Positions 8,053 through 16,863 of a DNA stretch of 37,251 nucleotides are shown here, piece after piece. The first letter of the stretch is position 1; every line of letters begins with the position of its first letter. The stretch spans positions 1-37,251 of the forward strand of contig JANBVM010000006.1 of the NCBI GenBank assembly GCA_024239015.1, written 5' to 3'. The translations under genes were made by a program, and so were the position numbers. The DNA comes from Patescibacteria group bacterium. Its GTDB lineage: Bacteria > Patescibacteriota > Minisyncoccia > Minisyncoccales > JANBVM01. Under the pieces are notes generated by a model. The model saw only the letters and a program-made list of their open reading frames with translations, did not search any database and had not been told where the DNA came from.

Positions 8053-8782
8053 AAAATCCTTTTATTGTTTTTTGGTTAAATCTTTTATCTATATCTTGTT
8101 TATAAATTGGTTTATTCTCATATCCTAACCATTTAATACCCAAGATATCTGCTGCTTTTAGGAATGAACCAGAACCCGCAAAAGGATCGGTTAATGATTC
8201 TGGTTTCAGTTGTTTTAAAACCTCTAATGCTACAGTTATTCCTTTAGGAGAAGGATGTATAAAGTGTTTTTCTTTACTGCAGAATCCCCACTCAAGTGTA
8301 AATGGTTCAATAAAATGACTTTCTTTCGAATATAACCGTTTAGCGATATAATCATATTTGAGCTTTTTTCCTTTTTCAAATTTACCATAAAATAAATAAG
8401 TAGACTTTCTGCTTTGATTAGCAATTTTACTTCCAGAAAAACCATTCTTCCATAGAACAGGCGCGTCTCCCGTTGGTTCTGTATTCCTAATCCACCAATA
8501 TTTACTACTTTCAGGAATTACTAATACAATTTTTACACATACTCTTTCAAGTTGATAAAACCAATTCAGTGTCCATTCTTCAAAATTATCGATTTTGTCA
8601 TTAAAAAATACTTTATTTTTGTCATTATCTAATTCTCTGTTATGAAATTTTCTAATATTAGGTTTCATATCAGAATTCCAAACTGGATCAGTATATCCTA
8701 ACTCGATGGATTTATCCGGTAATGATGGTAATCCTATTTTTGAATCCATGCAATCAACATAAAAAACTTCGTTCCAATCCAT
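8039..8782 (-). CDS. DNA methyltransferase-like protein with degenerate catalytic motif (DPVW)
   Basis: LGYTDPVW plus LTDPFAGSGSFLKAADILG. Confidence 0.75.
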   Translation of the reverse strand: MDWNEVFYVDCMDSKIGLPSLPDKSIELGYTDPVWNSDMKPNIRKFHNRELDNDKNKVFFNDKIDNFEEWTLNWFYQLERVCVKIVLVIPESSKYWWIRNTEPTGDAPVLWKNGFSGSKIANQSRKSTYLFYGKFEKGKKLKYDYIAKRLYSKESHFIEPFTLEWGFCSKEKHFIHPSPKGITVALEVLKQLKPESLTDPFAGSGSFLKAADILGIKWLGYENKPIYKQDIDKRFNQKTIKGFFEVD

Positions 8783-9639
8783 TATTTTAATCCTCTAATT
8801 CGCTTTTTACATAATTCAATAGCATTAGGATTTTTATCACAGGCAATAAAATTCCTCTTTGCCTTTTTAGCAGCGATAATAGTTGTACCTGAACCACAAA
8901 AAAAGTCTGCTACTATATCATCTTCATTGGAAGAAGCTAAAATTATCCTTTGGATTAAGCTTAAAGGTTTCTGAGTAGGATATTTAAAATATTCTTTTGC
9001 GTTCGTTCGAGTTTGAAACGATAGAACATCATTCCAGACACTTCCAATGGGTTTACCTTTACTTTCATCTAAATATTGTCGTCCATTCCTTCTTTTTCGA
9101 TAGATCCTTCCATCCTCATCCTTATACCTAAACATCTTTTCGATGTAATTTACCGAATAAGGAAGAAACAGCTTATTAAATGTAAAATTGTTTGATTTGG
9201 TATAATACAAAATAGTATCATGCTGTCGAATCCATCCATTAACCTTACTTTTGAATCCTGAAACAGATCCAGTGTTCCAAATAATTTCTCGACGAAAATT
9301 CTTTTTCCCAAATATATTGTCTAATAGTAGTTTAAGCTCAAATTTTGCATGTTTATCGCATTGGAGATAAAAACTTCCCGTATTTTTCAATATTCTATGT
9401 ATTTCTAAAATTCTTTCCCTCATATACCCAATATAACCACTTACCGATTCCCATTTATCTGAAAATTCAATATAATCTTCTTCAGTGCAATAAGGGGGAT
9501 CAATGTAAATTAAATCAATTACTCCTGTACTTAATCTTTTTAATAGATCTATATTTTCGCATAAATACACTTGATTTAAATTGTTGTTAAACCTCGAGAC
9601 ATTGCTAATGATCTCTTCATTTAATATTGTATTAATCAA
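8782..9639 (-). CDS. DNA (adenine-N6/cytosine-N4) methyltransferase
   Basis: DLIYIDPPYCTEEDYIEFSDKW and ADFFCGSGTTIIAAKKAKRNFIACD. Confidence 0.87.
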   Translation of the reverse strand: MINTILNEEIISNVSRFNNNLNQVYLCENIDLLKRLSTGVIDLIYIDPPYCTEEDYIEFSDKWESVSGYIGYMRERILEIHRILKNTGSFYLQCDKHAKFELKLLLDNIFGKKNFRREIIWNTGSVSGFKSKVNGWIRQHDTILYYTKSNNFTFNKLFLPYSVNYIEKMFRYKDEDGRIYRKRRNGRQYLDESKGKPIGSVWNDVLSFQTRTNAKEYFKYPTQKPLSLIQRIILASSNEDDIVADFFCGSGTTIIAAKKAKRNFIACDKNPNAIELCKKRIRGLK

Positions 9640-9654
9640 TTGCTATAACCTCTC

Positions 9655-10335
9655 TCACTTTTCTTTTAGATACAGATAAGTTGCATATACAATCTTGGCT
9701 TCATGTTTAGCGTCGTCTAAAGCTCTATGTCGTTCTACATATCTTTCTTTTGGAAAGAAATAATCATACGCTTCTTGGACCGATGGCCATTTGTAGGAAC
9801 CATTATATCTCCGAATCTTAAGAATTGATGTTAATTTATGCATTGGGTCCCAAAATTTCGTTGGAATTTGAAAATTTCTAGCCTTTAAAAAACTGAAATC
9901 AAAGTTTTGGTTATAAGCAGTACAAGGAATTTTCATGTTAAAAAATCCTTGAAGCTCTTCTCTAAATTCGTTCAGAAAAGGTGCGTTCTTCACATCCTCA
10001 ATATCAAGATCACTATTCTGAAAGATCCATGAATCAAAGCTAAATTCCTTGTTTTCTTCCTGGCATGTAATATTTAAAATTGGTTCAATAACTCCCGTAT
10101 CCAATTCTAAAAAGCACAATCCAATTTCGCAAATCATAGCATAATAAGGATCTAATCCTGTAGTCTCAATATCAAGTATGAAGATTATATTCTTCTCTAC
10201 TCTCTCAATGCTTAGATTTTCTTCTTCCCAATTCTTTAGGAAATTTCTAAAATTATTTTCAGAAATTCCAAGGGTATTTTTCGGTTTAGACCTAAAAGAA
10301 TGTTCCCAATCATAATAAGACTGTGCTTTAGCCAT
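9655..10335 (-). CDS. DnaQ-like DEDDh 3'-5' exonuclease
   Basis: IFILDIETTGLDP, AYNQNFDFSFL, HRALDDAKHEAKIV. Confidence 0.85.
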   Translation of the reverse strand: MAKAQSYYDWEHSFRSKPKNTLGISENNFRNFLKNWEEENLSIERVEKNIIFILDIETTGLDPYYAMICEIGLCFLELDTGVIEPILNITCQEENKEFSFDSWIFQNSDLDIEDVKNAPFLNEFREELQGFFNMKIPCTAYNQNFDFSFLKARNFQIPTKFWDPMHKLTSILKIRRYNGSYKWPSVQEAYDYFFPKERYVERHRALDDAKHEAKIVYATYLYLKEK

Positions 10336-10337
10336 AG

Positions 10338-10487
10338 TTAGTCACCTTTTATTTTTAGTTCAGATTCTAGCTTTTTTATCTTATCATTACTCTGAGTTAG
10401 TTTTTGATACGAATTCTTGAAAGCATTAATGAGTATCTCTGAAACACCCTCTTCCTTATCTCTTTTTTTTGAATCCTTTATTACCAT
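10338..10487 (-). CDS. Small protein, 49 aa: MVIKDSKKRDKEEGVSEILINAFKNSYQKLTQSNDKIKKLESELKIKGD
   Basis: Manual translation; not in ORF track; its 3' end carries the SD (AAAAGGTGAC) for the exonuclease gene. Confidence 0.6.
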   Translation of the reverse strand: MVIKDSKKRDKEEGVSEILINAFKNSYQKLTQSNDKIKKLESELKIKGD

Positions 10488-10523
10488 AATTTTTCCTCCA
10501 CTTATTTTTTGTTAAATTTTTCG

Positions 10524-10554
10524 CCGGGCAGGTATTTTGCAACCTGAAACCCGG
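10524..10554. other. GC-rich hairpin CCGGG-c-AGGT-attttgca-ACCT-gaaa-CCCGG
   Basis: Inverted repeats read directly in an otherwise AT-rich intergenic gap. Confidence 0.65.
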
Positions 10555-10589
10555 TCTTGATTAAAAAAAATAAAAATTTAATTTGAATT

Positions 10590-10880
10590 TCAATATTCAA
10601 GTCTCTTGACTATTTTATATGTTTTGAACTCTCGAACCGGTTCATTATTCTCATCCATTTTTGTAATAGGTACACGTACATGGGTCTTATCGTCGAATTC
10701 CTCAACCTTTACGTCTTTAAATTTAATCATCTCATTGACCATTTTTAACTCTTTTATCAAGAATTCGCGAACGGCACAACGAATTAATTCAGAGCGCGAC
10801 GGATATAATCCACCTTCACCAACTAATCTCTTAATACTGTCGAGATAAGATTCTGGGACGTTAACAGTAACAATTTTCAA
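10590..10880 (-). CDS. Ribbon-helix-helix (CopG/NikR-N-like) regulator
   Basis: MKIVTVNVPESYLDSIKRLVGEGGLYPSRSELIRCAVREFLIKEL. Confidence 0.85.
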   Translation of the reverse strand: MKIVTVNVPESYLDSIKRLVGEGGLYPSRSELIRCAVREFLIKELKMVNEMIKFKDVKVEEFDDKTHVRVPITKMDENNEPVREFKTYKIVKRLEY

Positions 10881-10895
10881 ATTTTCACCTCATTT

Positions 10896-11105
10896 TTAAT
10901 TAAAATAACCTAAAACTTTCAGATTTTTGTATTCAGAATGTAAAAACTCCCGTATGGCTATTCTTATAGCCTCAGAGCGACTTGGAACTATTTTTCTCTT
11001 AATAAGCTTTTGAATATTCTCATCGTAGAGTTCGGGGAGATTGATTGTAATATTTTTCATCTTAGATTTTTTTGATTTACCCTTTTCTTCGCTTTTTGAG
11101 CCCAT
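10896..11105 (-). CDS. Ribbon-helix-helix regulator
   Basis: MKNITINLPELYDENIQKLIKRKIVPSRSEAIRIAIREFLHSE. Confidence 0.83.
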   Translation of the reverse strand: MGSKSEEKGKSKKSKMKNITINLPELYDENIQKLIKRKIVPSRSEAIRIAIREFLHSEYKNLKVLGYFN

Positions 11106-11311
11106 TATGATATCCTCTTTTTCTGATTCTCCAATATCAATTGTAATACGTCTCGAGTTTTTTCAAGAGACATATTAAGAACGTTATTTGATAATTTATG
11201 CAACAATTGATTCAGATCCTTTCCCTCAATTTCGAATTCTTTTGTGCTTTTATGATCTTTATTATATTGAATCTCAAGTTTACCCTTTAATTTCAAATAT
11301 GGTTTTTCCAT
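11105..11311 (-). CDS. Hypothetical protein
   Basis: ORF in operon. Confidence 0.5.
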   Translation of the reverse strand: MEKPYLKLKGKLEIQYNKDHKSTKEFEIEGKDLNQLLHKLSNNVLNMSLEKTRDVLQLILENQKKRIS

Positions 11312-11314
11312 GAT

Positions 11315-11476
11315 TTAATACCTCATAATGGATTTTTCTTCTTTAAATTCTAAATGAAATTCTTTACTTAAATCGCATCCACACATACCACATTCAAGAT
11401 TACCCTCCGTATCTATGACATATGTTTCTTCAATTGGATATTTACATTTCGGACATTTATATGACAGGTGGATCAC
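11315..11476 (-). CDS. Small zinc-ribbon protein, 53 aa, GTG start: (M)IHLSYKCPKCKYPIEETYVIDTEGNLECGMCGCDLSKEFHLEFKEEKSIMRY
   Basis: Manual translation; not in ORF track; CxxC..CxxC. Confidence 0.6.
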   Translation of the reverse strand: MIHLSYKCPKCKYPIEETYVIDTEGNLECGMCGCDLSKEFHLEFKEEKSIMRY

Positions 11477-11897
11477 CAGGATCTAAATAATTTATTTCGA
11501 TTTGATTTTCTAATTCTCTCTGAGCTTTATAATGTTCACAGAAATCACTATTATGTTCGTAAGGATAATGGCATTCTAACATATGACCAAATGGACAAGA
11601 TACATGGCACATCATAATATTTTGGATCTCCATGTGAAATTGTGGACAATATACGACAGGATTTTGTTTTTGGCCCTGAAGTTTTTTAAATCTATTTAAA
11701 TTTCGTTCTTTTAGATCTTTACCGGTAGGATAATCATCTTTAATTATTTGGATCTCTCTTTGTACTATGAATCTAAGAACCATATTCATCGATAATCCAT
11801 CTTTTTCTTTCCTCTCTCTTCGCAACTTCATAAGTTTTAATAGCAGCTGTACCGTTTCTGCGTCTAATACATCTTTCATAAACATTTTATCGCTCAT
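11457..11897 (-). CDS. Hypothetical Cys/His-rich protein
   Basis: VVYCPQFHMEIQNIMMCHVSCPFGHMLECHYPYEHNSDFCEHY. Confidence 0.65.
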   Translation of the reverse strand: MSDKMFMKDVLDAETVQLLLKLMKLRRERKEKDGLSMNMVLRFIVQREIQIIKDDYPTGKDLKERNLNRFKKLQGQKQNPVVYCPQFHMEIQNIMMCHVSCPFGHMLECHYPYEHNSDFCEHYKAQRELENQIEINYLDPGDPPVI

Positions 11898-11912
11898 CGA
11901 ATAATCACTTTC

Positions 11913-12320
11913 TCATCTATCATTTTTTAATTTAATTTCAAATACTTCATGTGCAAGAACATGACCTTGTTTTTCTGCTCTCTTTTTCATAGAATCCAGG
12001 AATTCTTTATTTATGAACGGATTTTGCTTTCTTTTTAAAAGTCTTAGTGCTTTTCCCATCATTGTATTAGTTATCAACTTCCTTGCGAAGTAATGATCCA
12101 ACATATCTAAGATTGCGTCTAAATTGCTTTCATAACGTCTATCTAAAGTAATATTTTGAAATCCCTTACCGATCTCCTCGCTTTTAATAGAGATTTTATT
12201 AACGGGTAATTCTGCATCAAATTCTCTTTCAGTTTTATCTGCTGCACACTCACAACATAATTCTAAGGTTTTCATTTCAATCCAATTTGTTTTTTTCCCG
12301 CATAATTCACATTCATTCAA
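11913..12320 (-). CDS. Hypothetical protein with N-terminal zinc ribbon
   Basis: CELCGKKTNWIEMKTLELCCECAADK. Confidence 0.65.
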   Translation of the reverse strand: MNECELCGKKTNWIEMKTLELCCECAADKTEREFDAELPVNKISIKSEEIGKGFQNITLDRRYESNLDAILDMLDHYFARKLITNTMMGKALRLLKRKQNPFINKEFLDSMKKRAEKQGHVLAHEVFEIKLKNDR

Positions 12321-12609
12321 TTTTTTTATTCACCTGTATTGTTTGTATCAAATTTATTGTAGAAAGCCCGTAGGCTACCCTGAAAGAAGCTTTCAAGGGC
12401 TTTAGCCAAGTTGGAAAAATTAATAATTTTATACTGCAAAAAATGAAAGTATAAAAATTGACCAAAAGACAAAAATCCAGGATGCAATTTAAATTATTAA
12501 CTACATTATTAAAATAAGGTTTTCCAGCCTTGTTTACTGATTCTACACCAATATTAATATTAAGATTGATATTAGTTTTTATTTTTGGAAGATAAATTTC
12601 ATTGGTCAT
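12313..12609 (-). CDS. Doubtful ORF, 98 aa; possibly frameshifted (see findings)
   Basis: Start region plausible; 3' half competes with another open frame at 12326-12487. Confidence 0.3.
   Translation of the reverse strand: MTNEIYLPKIKTNINLNINIGVESVNKAGKPYFNNVVNNLNCILDFCLLVNFYTFIFCSIKLLIFPTWLKPLKASFRVAYGLSTINLIQTIQVNKKIE
12363..12403. other. Multi-stem inverted-repeat region (AAAGCCC...GGGCTTT enclosing CCCTGAAAG-aag-CTTTCaAGGG)
   Basis: Complementary arms read directly. Confidence 0.55.
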
Positions 12610-12618
12610 TTCTAGTTC

Positions 12619-13176
12619 TCAGCTTCCAGTTCCTCTTTTATAATATCCGCTCCAATCTAAAACATTAAAAGTAAGAAATCTTCTGAATTCTTCAAGTTTT
12701 CTAAGTGTGTAATATTTACATCTTTTGGTTCTAATCCCTATTTCCACAGGACCATTGAAATCACATATATGTTTTATACTACCAACTATTCTTATTTCTC
12801 CTTCAAAATCTATTTCACATGAATCTTGATTTTTACCAAAATCGATATAACCAAAATCATAATAGAATCTATAATAGTAGCATTCTTTACAAGCATGTGG
12901 AAAATCGGGATTCAATATTGGATACTTATGATTATATTTTGCACTTCCCTTTTTTAAGTGTTCTAATTTCTCTTCTTTTGTTTTAGGCATTTTATCTCTA
13001 ATTTGTTTGCATCTTAGCCTATAAAATTCAATTCTTTGTTGCCTTTCTCCCTCCTCTGTCCTTCTCTCTTCTATTTCTGTTGGGGTTAATGGTCTACAGA
13101 ATAATTGAGAATGTAATACACTTCCATCTTTAAACTCTTCAAATTCTTCTGCAATTAATTTGCCTATCTTTTCCAT
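12619..13176 (-). CDS. Hypothetical Cys-containing protein
   Basis: HACKECYYYRFYYDFGYIDFGKNQDSCEIDFEG..HICDFNGP..KRCKYY. Confidence 0.65.
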   Translation of the reverse strand: MEKIGKLIAEEFEEFKDGSVLHSQLFCRPLTPTEIEERRTEEGERQQRIEFYRLRCKQIRDKMPKTKEEKLEHLKKGSAKYNHKYPILNPDFPHACKECYYYRFYYDFGYIDFGKNQDSCEIDFEGEIRIVGSIKHICDFNGPVEIGIRTKRCKYYTLRKLEEFRRFLTFNVLDWSGYYKRGTGS

Positions 13177-13195
13177 ATTTTAACTTAACCTCACT

Positions 13196-14965
13196 TCATA
13201 ATCCTTTTAATGTTTCTTTAATACTTTCTTTAAAATTTGTTAGGTTTGTCTCAACTTCATTATATTCTTCGCTCTCTTCAATTTTTAATTCAATTGAATC
13301 ATTTATTTTATTGATAAAATTTCTCAAAAAGCGTTGCTTTTTATCTCTTATTCCCCGCAGTTCTTTAGATTGTTCAGATATATAATTCTTGACTTTTTTA
13401 AGAGATTTGTCATATTCCTCGTTATCCTTGACCATTTCTCCTTTATGGTTTTCAAGAATCTTCATTTTCCTTTTTGTAGAAGCTTTTAAGTGTTTTTCAG
13501 CTGCTTCCATGACATCAGAGACGAAATCTCTCCAAAAATCTTCATCATCATATTCTTCTAAATATTCGTCAATTTTGTTCGAAAGTAAATTTATGATCTC
13601 TTCTCTCATTGATTCAATTAAACTTGGTTTAGCATCTACAATATTAGGTTCTGATATATCATCCCAAGTATATTCACCCCATTTTGGAGTACCAAATCGA
13701 TTCAAGTCAAATATTCGCTCATCATTTTCTAAAAGATACTCTATGTATTCCGCATAATCTCTTGCGGGATTTTGGGTCATATCTTCCTCAATTCGATAAC
13801 CAGTAAGAGATTGTAATTCTAATCTTCTTTTTGAACAAGCATTAATCCAACTCTCTAAATCTGCTTTTTCTTTCACATCGATTAGGTTTTTATCAAAAAT
13901 CTCTTGGATCATTGACATCGCACCTTTAATTTGGAATAGTTTTGCTTCTCCTGATTTTCCTTTGTATTCCTGCAATAGAGAATTAGTGTCGATCCCGACT
14001 CTCTCCAATAGGTGTGGATTTAATCCCACACTTTCACAGTGGAAATATCTTTTCATATCTAAATAGATTTTAATCCCATCAACATCAAAATCATGCAAAA
14101 CAAATACGAAAAACTTATCTGAAATCTCCTTTTTATATTCCATCAGAATACGGATTACTGCTGTGGAAGCATACCCTTGAGTACCCATTCCCAACCAACC
14201 ATACCTATATCCATCTTCTCGTAATTTCCGCATTGTTGATTTTAACACTTCTTCTTTTTCGCATATGATAAATCCAAATGGAGTTTCATTAATAATTTCA
14301 TAAAAATCATTTTTTTCATTATTAAACCATCTCTTTGTTATTGTTTCGGAATCCACCAAATAGGATTTACCCTCGATGGTAAACGCTACAGTCCGCGCTT
14401 TCGATTTAATTTTCAACTCATCCTGAACATAACCCCAATATGGGGCCTTAAAATATTTTTTTACTTTTTGGCAAAAACTTTTAACTGCACCATCGAAACT
14501 TATTTGTTGTTGTAGAGGATCTCCATTTAAGTCCATCTTGCCTTTCAATCTTTTATGAACTTGATACCATAAATCACGATTATCCGCGGGTGGCATTTTT
14601 AATTCTAATTGCTTTCTAACAAATCGCTCATTAAGGATGTTAAGAAGTTCTCGTCCCACGTTCTTTCGAGAACCATCTTTAACTAAATAAACTTCATTTT
14701 CATAGAATTGTTCAGGAATATTTTTGAGCCATCTCTCAGGTAAATCCTTAACCAGCACCCTTAAGAGATTTTTGTTAATTTCTGGTTTTTTTGCTAAATC
14801 ATTTTCTTTCTTTTTTCTTAATCTTCTCTCCCTAATCTTCTCTATTTTTTGTTCTAAGTCATAGCAGATCTTACATCTATGATGCTTAAATCCACTTTTT
14901 ACATAGGTACATTCTTCTTTAGCAACATCTCCACAAATATCACAATCTCGGTATTTTACACCCAT
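13196..14965 (-). CDS. TOPRIM-domain protein resembling TopoVI-A/Spo11-type TOPRIM, with N-terminal zinc finger
   Basis: CDICGDVAKEECTYVKSGFKHHRCKICYD; FIICEKEEVL and FVFVLHDFDVDGIKIYLDMKRY fit TOPRIM E and DxD motifs. Confidence 0.6.
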   Translation of the reverse strand: MGVKYRDCDICGDVAKEECTYVKSGFKHHRCKICYDLEQKIEKIRERRLRKKKENDLAKKPEINKNLLRVLVKDLPERWLKNIPEQFYENEVYLVKDGSRKNVGRELLNILNERFVRKQLELKMPPADNRDLWYQVHKRLKGKMDLNGDPLQQQISFDGAVKSFCQKVKKYFKAPYWGYVQDELKIKSKARTVAFTIEGKSYLVDSETITKRWFNNEKNDFYEIINETPFGFIICEKEEVLKSTMRKLREDGYRYGWLGMGTQGYASTAVIRILMEYKKEISDKFFVFVLHDFDVDGIKIYLDMKRYFHCESVGLNPHLLERVGIDTNSLLQEYKGKSGEAKLFQIKGAMSMIQEIFDKNLIDVKEKADLESWINACSKRRLELQSLTGYRIEEDMTQNPARDYAEYIEYLLENDERIFDLNRFGTPKWGEYTWDDISEPNIVDAKPSLIESMREEIINLLSNKIDEYLEEYDDEDFWRDFVSDVMEAAEKHLKASTKRKMKILENHKGEMVKDNEEYDKSLKKVKNYISEQSKELRGIRDKKQRFLRNFINKINDSIELKIEESEEYNEVETNLTNFKESIKETLKGL

Positions 14966-14979
14966 TTTTATTCACCCTA

Positions 14980-15492
14980 TTAGTTCAATAATTCATTCAT
15001 CCAATTATCAAAGATCGTAAACATTTTATGCTTTGTTGGCCATTTTCGCTTACTAAATGCAGAAGCAATAGAGGGACCTAAATCCTTCCAAGCTATTCTA
15101 ATATGCTCAGGTACCGTAATTTTATCTTTTTCAGTACTACTACTATGAATACTACTACTTCCTTGATCACCACTACTACTTGTAACACCTGAATTAAACT
15201 CTCTGTCTTCTGTTAAATCAACATCTTTCTCTTTTTCAGTACTACTACTATGAATACTACTACTTCCTTGATCACCACTACTACTGGCCATTGATTTTAC
15301 AATCTTCTGATTTCCTACTTTTTTAACAAGTAGTTGACCTTCTTTCGCCATTGGATTAATAATTTTCCCGATATTTGTCTTACTTAGTTCAAGCTCCTCA
15401 GCAATTGCACCATAAGTGAAATTTTTTGAAGAATTATCCCTTAACAATTCTAAAATCCGATCTTTAGCAGGTTTCTCTGACATTGAGCTCAT
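14980..15492 (-). CDS. Winged-helix-like protein with duplicated Ser-rich linker
   Basis: ILELLRDNSSKNFTYGAIAEELELSKTNIGKIINPMAKEGQLLVKKV; SSSGDQGSSSIHSSSTEK occurs twice. Confidence 0.65.
   Translation of the reverse strand: MSSMSEKPAKDRILELLRDNSSKNFTYGAIAEELELSKTNIGKIINPMAKEGQLLVKKVGNQKIVKSMASSSGDQGSSSIHSSSTEKEKDVDLTEDREFNSGVTSSSGDQGSSSIHSSSTEKDKITVPEHIRIAWKDLGPSIASAFSKRKWPTKHKMFTIFDNWMNELLN
15126..15180. repeat. 55-bp perfect direct repeat, copy 1
   Basis: ctttttcagtactactactatgaatactactacttccttgatcaccactactact. Confidence 0.95.
15231..15285. repeat. 55-bp perfect direct repeat, copy 2 (105-bp period)
   Basis: Same 55-nt string as 15126-15180. Confidence 0.95.
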
Positions 15493-15710
15493 TTCTTTAC
15501 ACCTTTTTTACCGTTATTTTGAACTGCTTTTAATAAATTATGCATATTGATTCTATCGAAGTTATTTTGGAATTCCTGAACGACCTTCCTATATTTTTCA
15601 TCAAAAGTTATATTTCCTTGAAATAAGCCAAGGGTTATTCGCATAAAATTATCTGCGTCTGATGACCCCACGATTTCAAATTCTTTATTAGTTTTTACCA
15701 ATCTTTTCAC
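15489..15710 (-). CDS. Hypothetical protein
   Basis: ORF with GAGGTGA SD overlap. Confidence 0.55.
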   Translation of the reverse strand: MKRLVKTNKEFEIVGSSDADNFMRITLGLFQGNITFDEKYRKVVQEFQNNFDRINMHNLLKAVQNNGKKGVKK

Positions 15711-15711
15711 C

Positions 15712-15879
15712 TCATAAGTTTATTGACAATTTTTTATATCCTTGAGGAATAGAATTTTTTACCTGATTATCTTGGTGTAATTTAAGCTCATCAAAATACC
15801 ATCCTTGGAGTCTTTGCTTTGAATTGTAAATCTCTATTTCAATTTCGAAAACATCTCTAAAATTAAATTTTAAACTCAT
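15712..15879 (-). CDS. Small protein, 55 aa: MSLKFNFRDVFEIEIEIYNSKQRLQGWYFDELKLHQDNQVKNSIPQGYKKLSINL
   Basis: Manual translation; not in ORF track; fills the gap between adjacent genes. Confidence 0.55.
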   Translation of the reverse strand: MSLKFNFRDVFEIEIEIYNSKQRLQGWYFDELKLHQDNQVKNSIPQGYKKLSINL

Positions 15880-16085
15880 AATGCTGCCTCCCCGTAATTA
15901 ATGTCTTCATTATCTAAACACAATCGAAAAATCTCAGGATCATCGCAAAAGACTAAATGATCTGTGTGGTGCTGAAATTGACATTTACATTCTGATAGCC
16001 AACACAGACATTTTGAATTTTCAGGAATTTGAGGTCTTTTGCGTTTTTCCCATGTAAGCTTTTGATGATTATAATAATATCCCAT
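15876..16085 (-). CDS. Small Cys/His-rich protein
   Basis: CLCWLSECKCQFQHHTDHLVFC. Confidence 0.55.
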   Translation of the reverse strand: MGYYYNHQKLTWEKRKRPQIPENSKCLCWLSECKCQFQHHTDHLVFCDDPEIFRLCLDNEDINYGEAAL

Positions 16086-16088
16086 TGC

Positions 16089-16322
16089 TTAGACCTCCAA
16101 ATTCATAACGCTGATTTCCCGTTCAATTTCTTCTTCACTAACTACCTCTCCAGCAATTTCATGTTCTACTGTTTTCAGGCAAAAGAGAAGGCTTTTTTTA
16201 TCTTCAGCATCTCCTTTTTCAAATCCTGTAGATGTACTAATGCAATGAGCCCAATTGGGACAAATTAGACGACAATATTCTACAATAAACGTAATACATT
16301 TTTCATGCATTTTTTTAATCAA
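16089..16322 (-). CDS. Hypothetical small protein
   Basis: ORF in operon. Confidence 0.5.
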   Translation of the reverse strand: MIKKMHEKCITFIVEYCRLICPNWAHCISTSTGFEKGDAEDKKSLLFCLKTVEHEIAGEVVSEEEIEREISVMNLEV

Positions 16323-16327
16323 CTCCT

Positions 16328-16573
16328 TTATGGTAATAAATCATAATCTTTCAAGATAGAATGATCGTAAAGCTTATTCCTCTGCTCTTCCGTTAGAATA
16401 GCTATAAAAGCTTCTAACTTGCCTGTGTTATGAAGAAGTTCAAGTGATTCGGTAAGATTAGTTAGTTTTTCTTCTCGGAAAAATTTCATTTCCTTAAGTT
16501 CTTTTTCAGTAATCCAATCGATTTCATTACCATCAATATCCAAATTATTATTAAGCCAATTTTCTGTTGACAT
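16328..16573 (-). CDS. Hypothetical small protein
   Basis: ORF in operon. Confidence 0.55.
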   Translation of the reverse strand: MSTENWLNNNLDIDGNEIDWITEKELKEMKFFREEKLTNLTESLELLHNTGKLEAFIAILTEEQRNKLYDHSILKDYDLLP

Positions 16574-16822
16574 CTATGAACTCTCCTCCGTAATGGTTTC
16601 TATTGGATTTTGATTCTCAGGATTTTTATCAGAATCATAGTTAACACTTAACATACCCAAGAAGTCAGATAATTTCATGTTTGAAGCAACTTTAAGGATC
16701 AGTCTGAGTACTTCAGAATTATTTTTTATACCTGTAGCTTTTTTTATTTTCAGAAATGCCTTATAAATTGGGTCATCAATCTTAAATGGTAATCTTAAAT
16801 CAATAGTCTCTTTGTTTGACAT
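16574..16822 (-). CDS. RHH-like regulator, first gene of the left operon
   Basis: IDLRLPFKIDDPIYKAFLKIKKATGIKNNSEVLRLILKVA. Confidence 0.65.
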   Translation of the reverse strand: MSNKETIDLRLPFKIDDPIYKAFLKIKKATGIKNNSEVLRLILKVASNMKLSDFLGMLSVNYDSDKNPENQNPIETITEESS

Positions 16823-16863
16823 TTTAAATCTCCCTTTTCATTCTTTTTTAGTTAATTATATTG

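Noticed and set aside
8236-8445. Minus-strand 69-aa ORF
   Set aside because: Out-of-frame overlap inside the methyltransferase gene.
12363-12407. IS200/IS605-type transposon end or omega RNA
   Set aside because: Hairpins are suggestive, but no TnpA/TnpB coding sequence or clear end motif is present.
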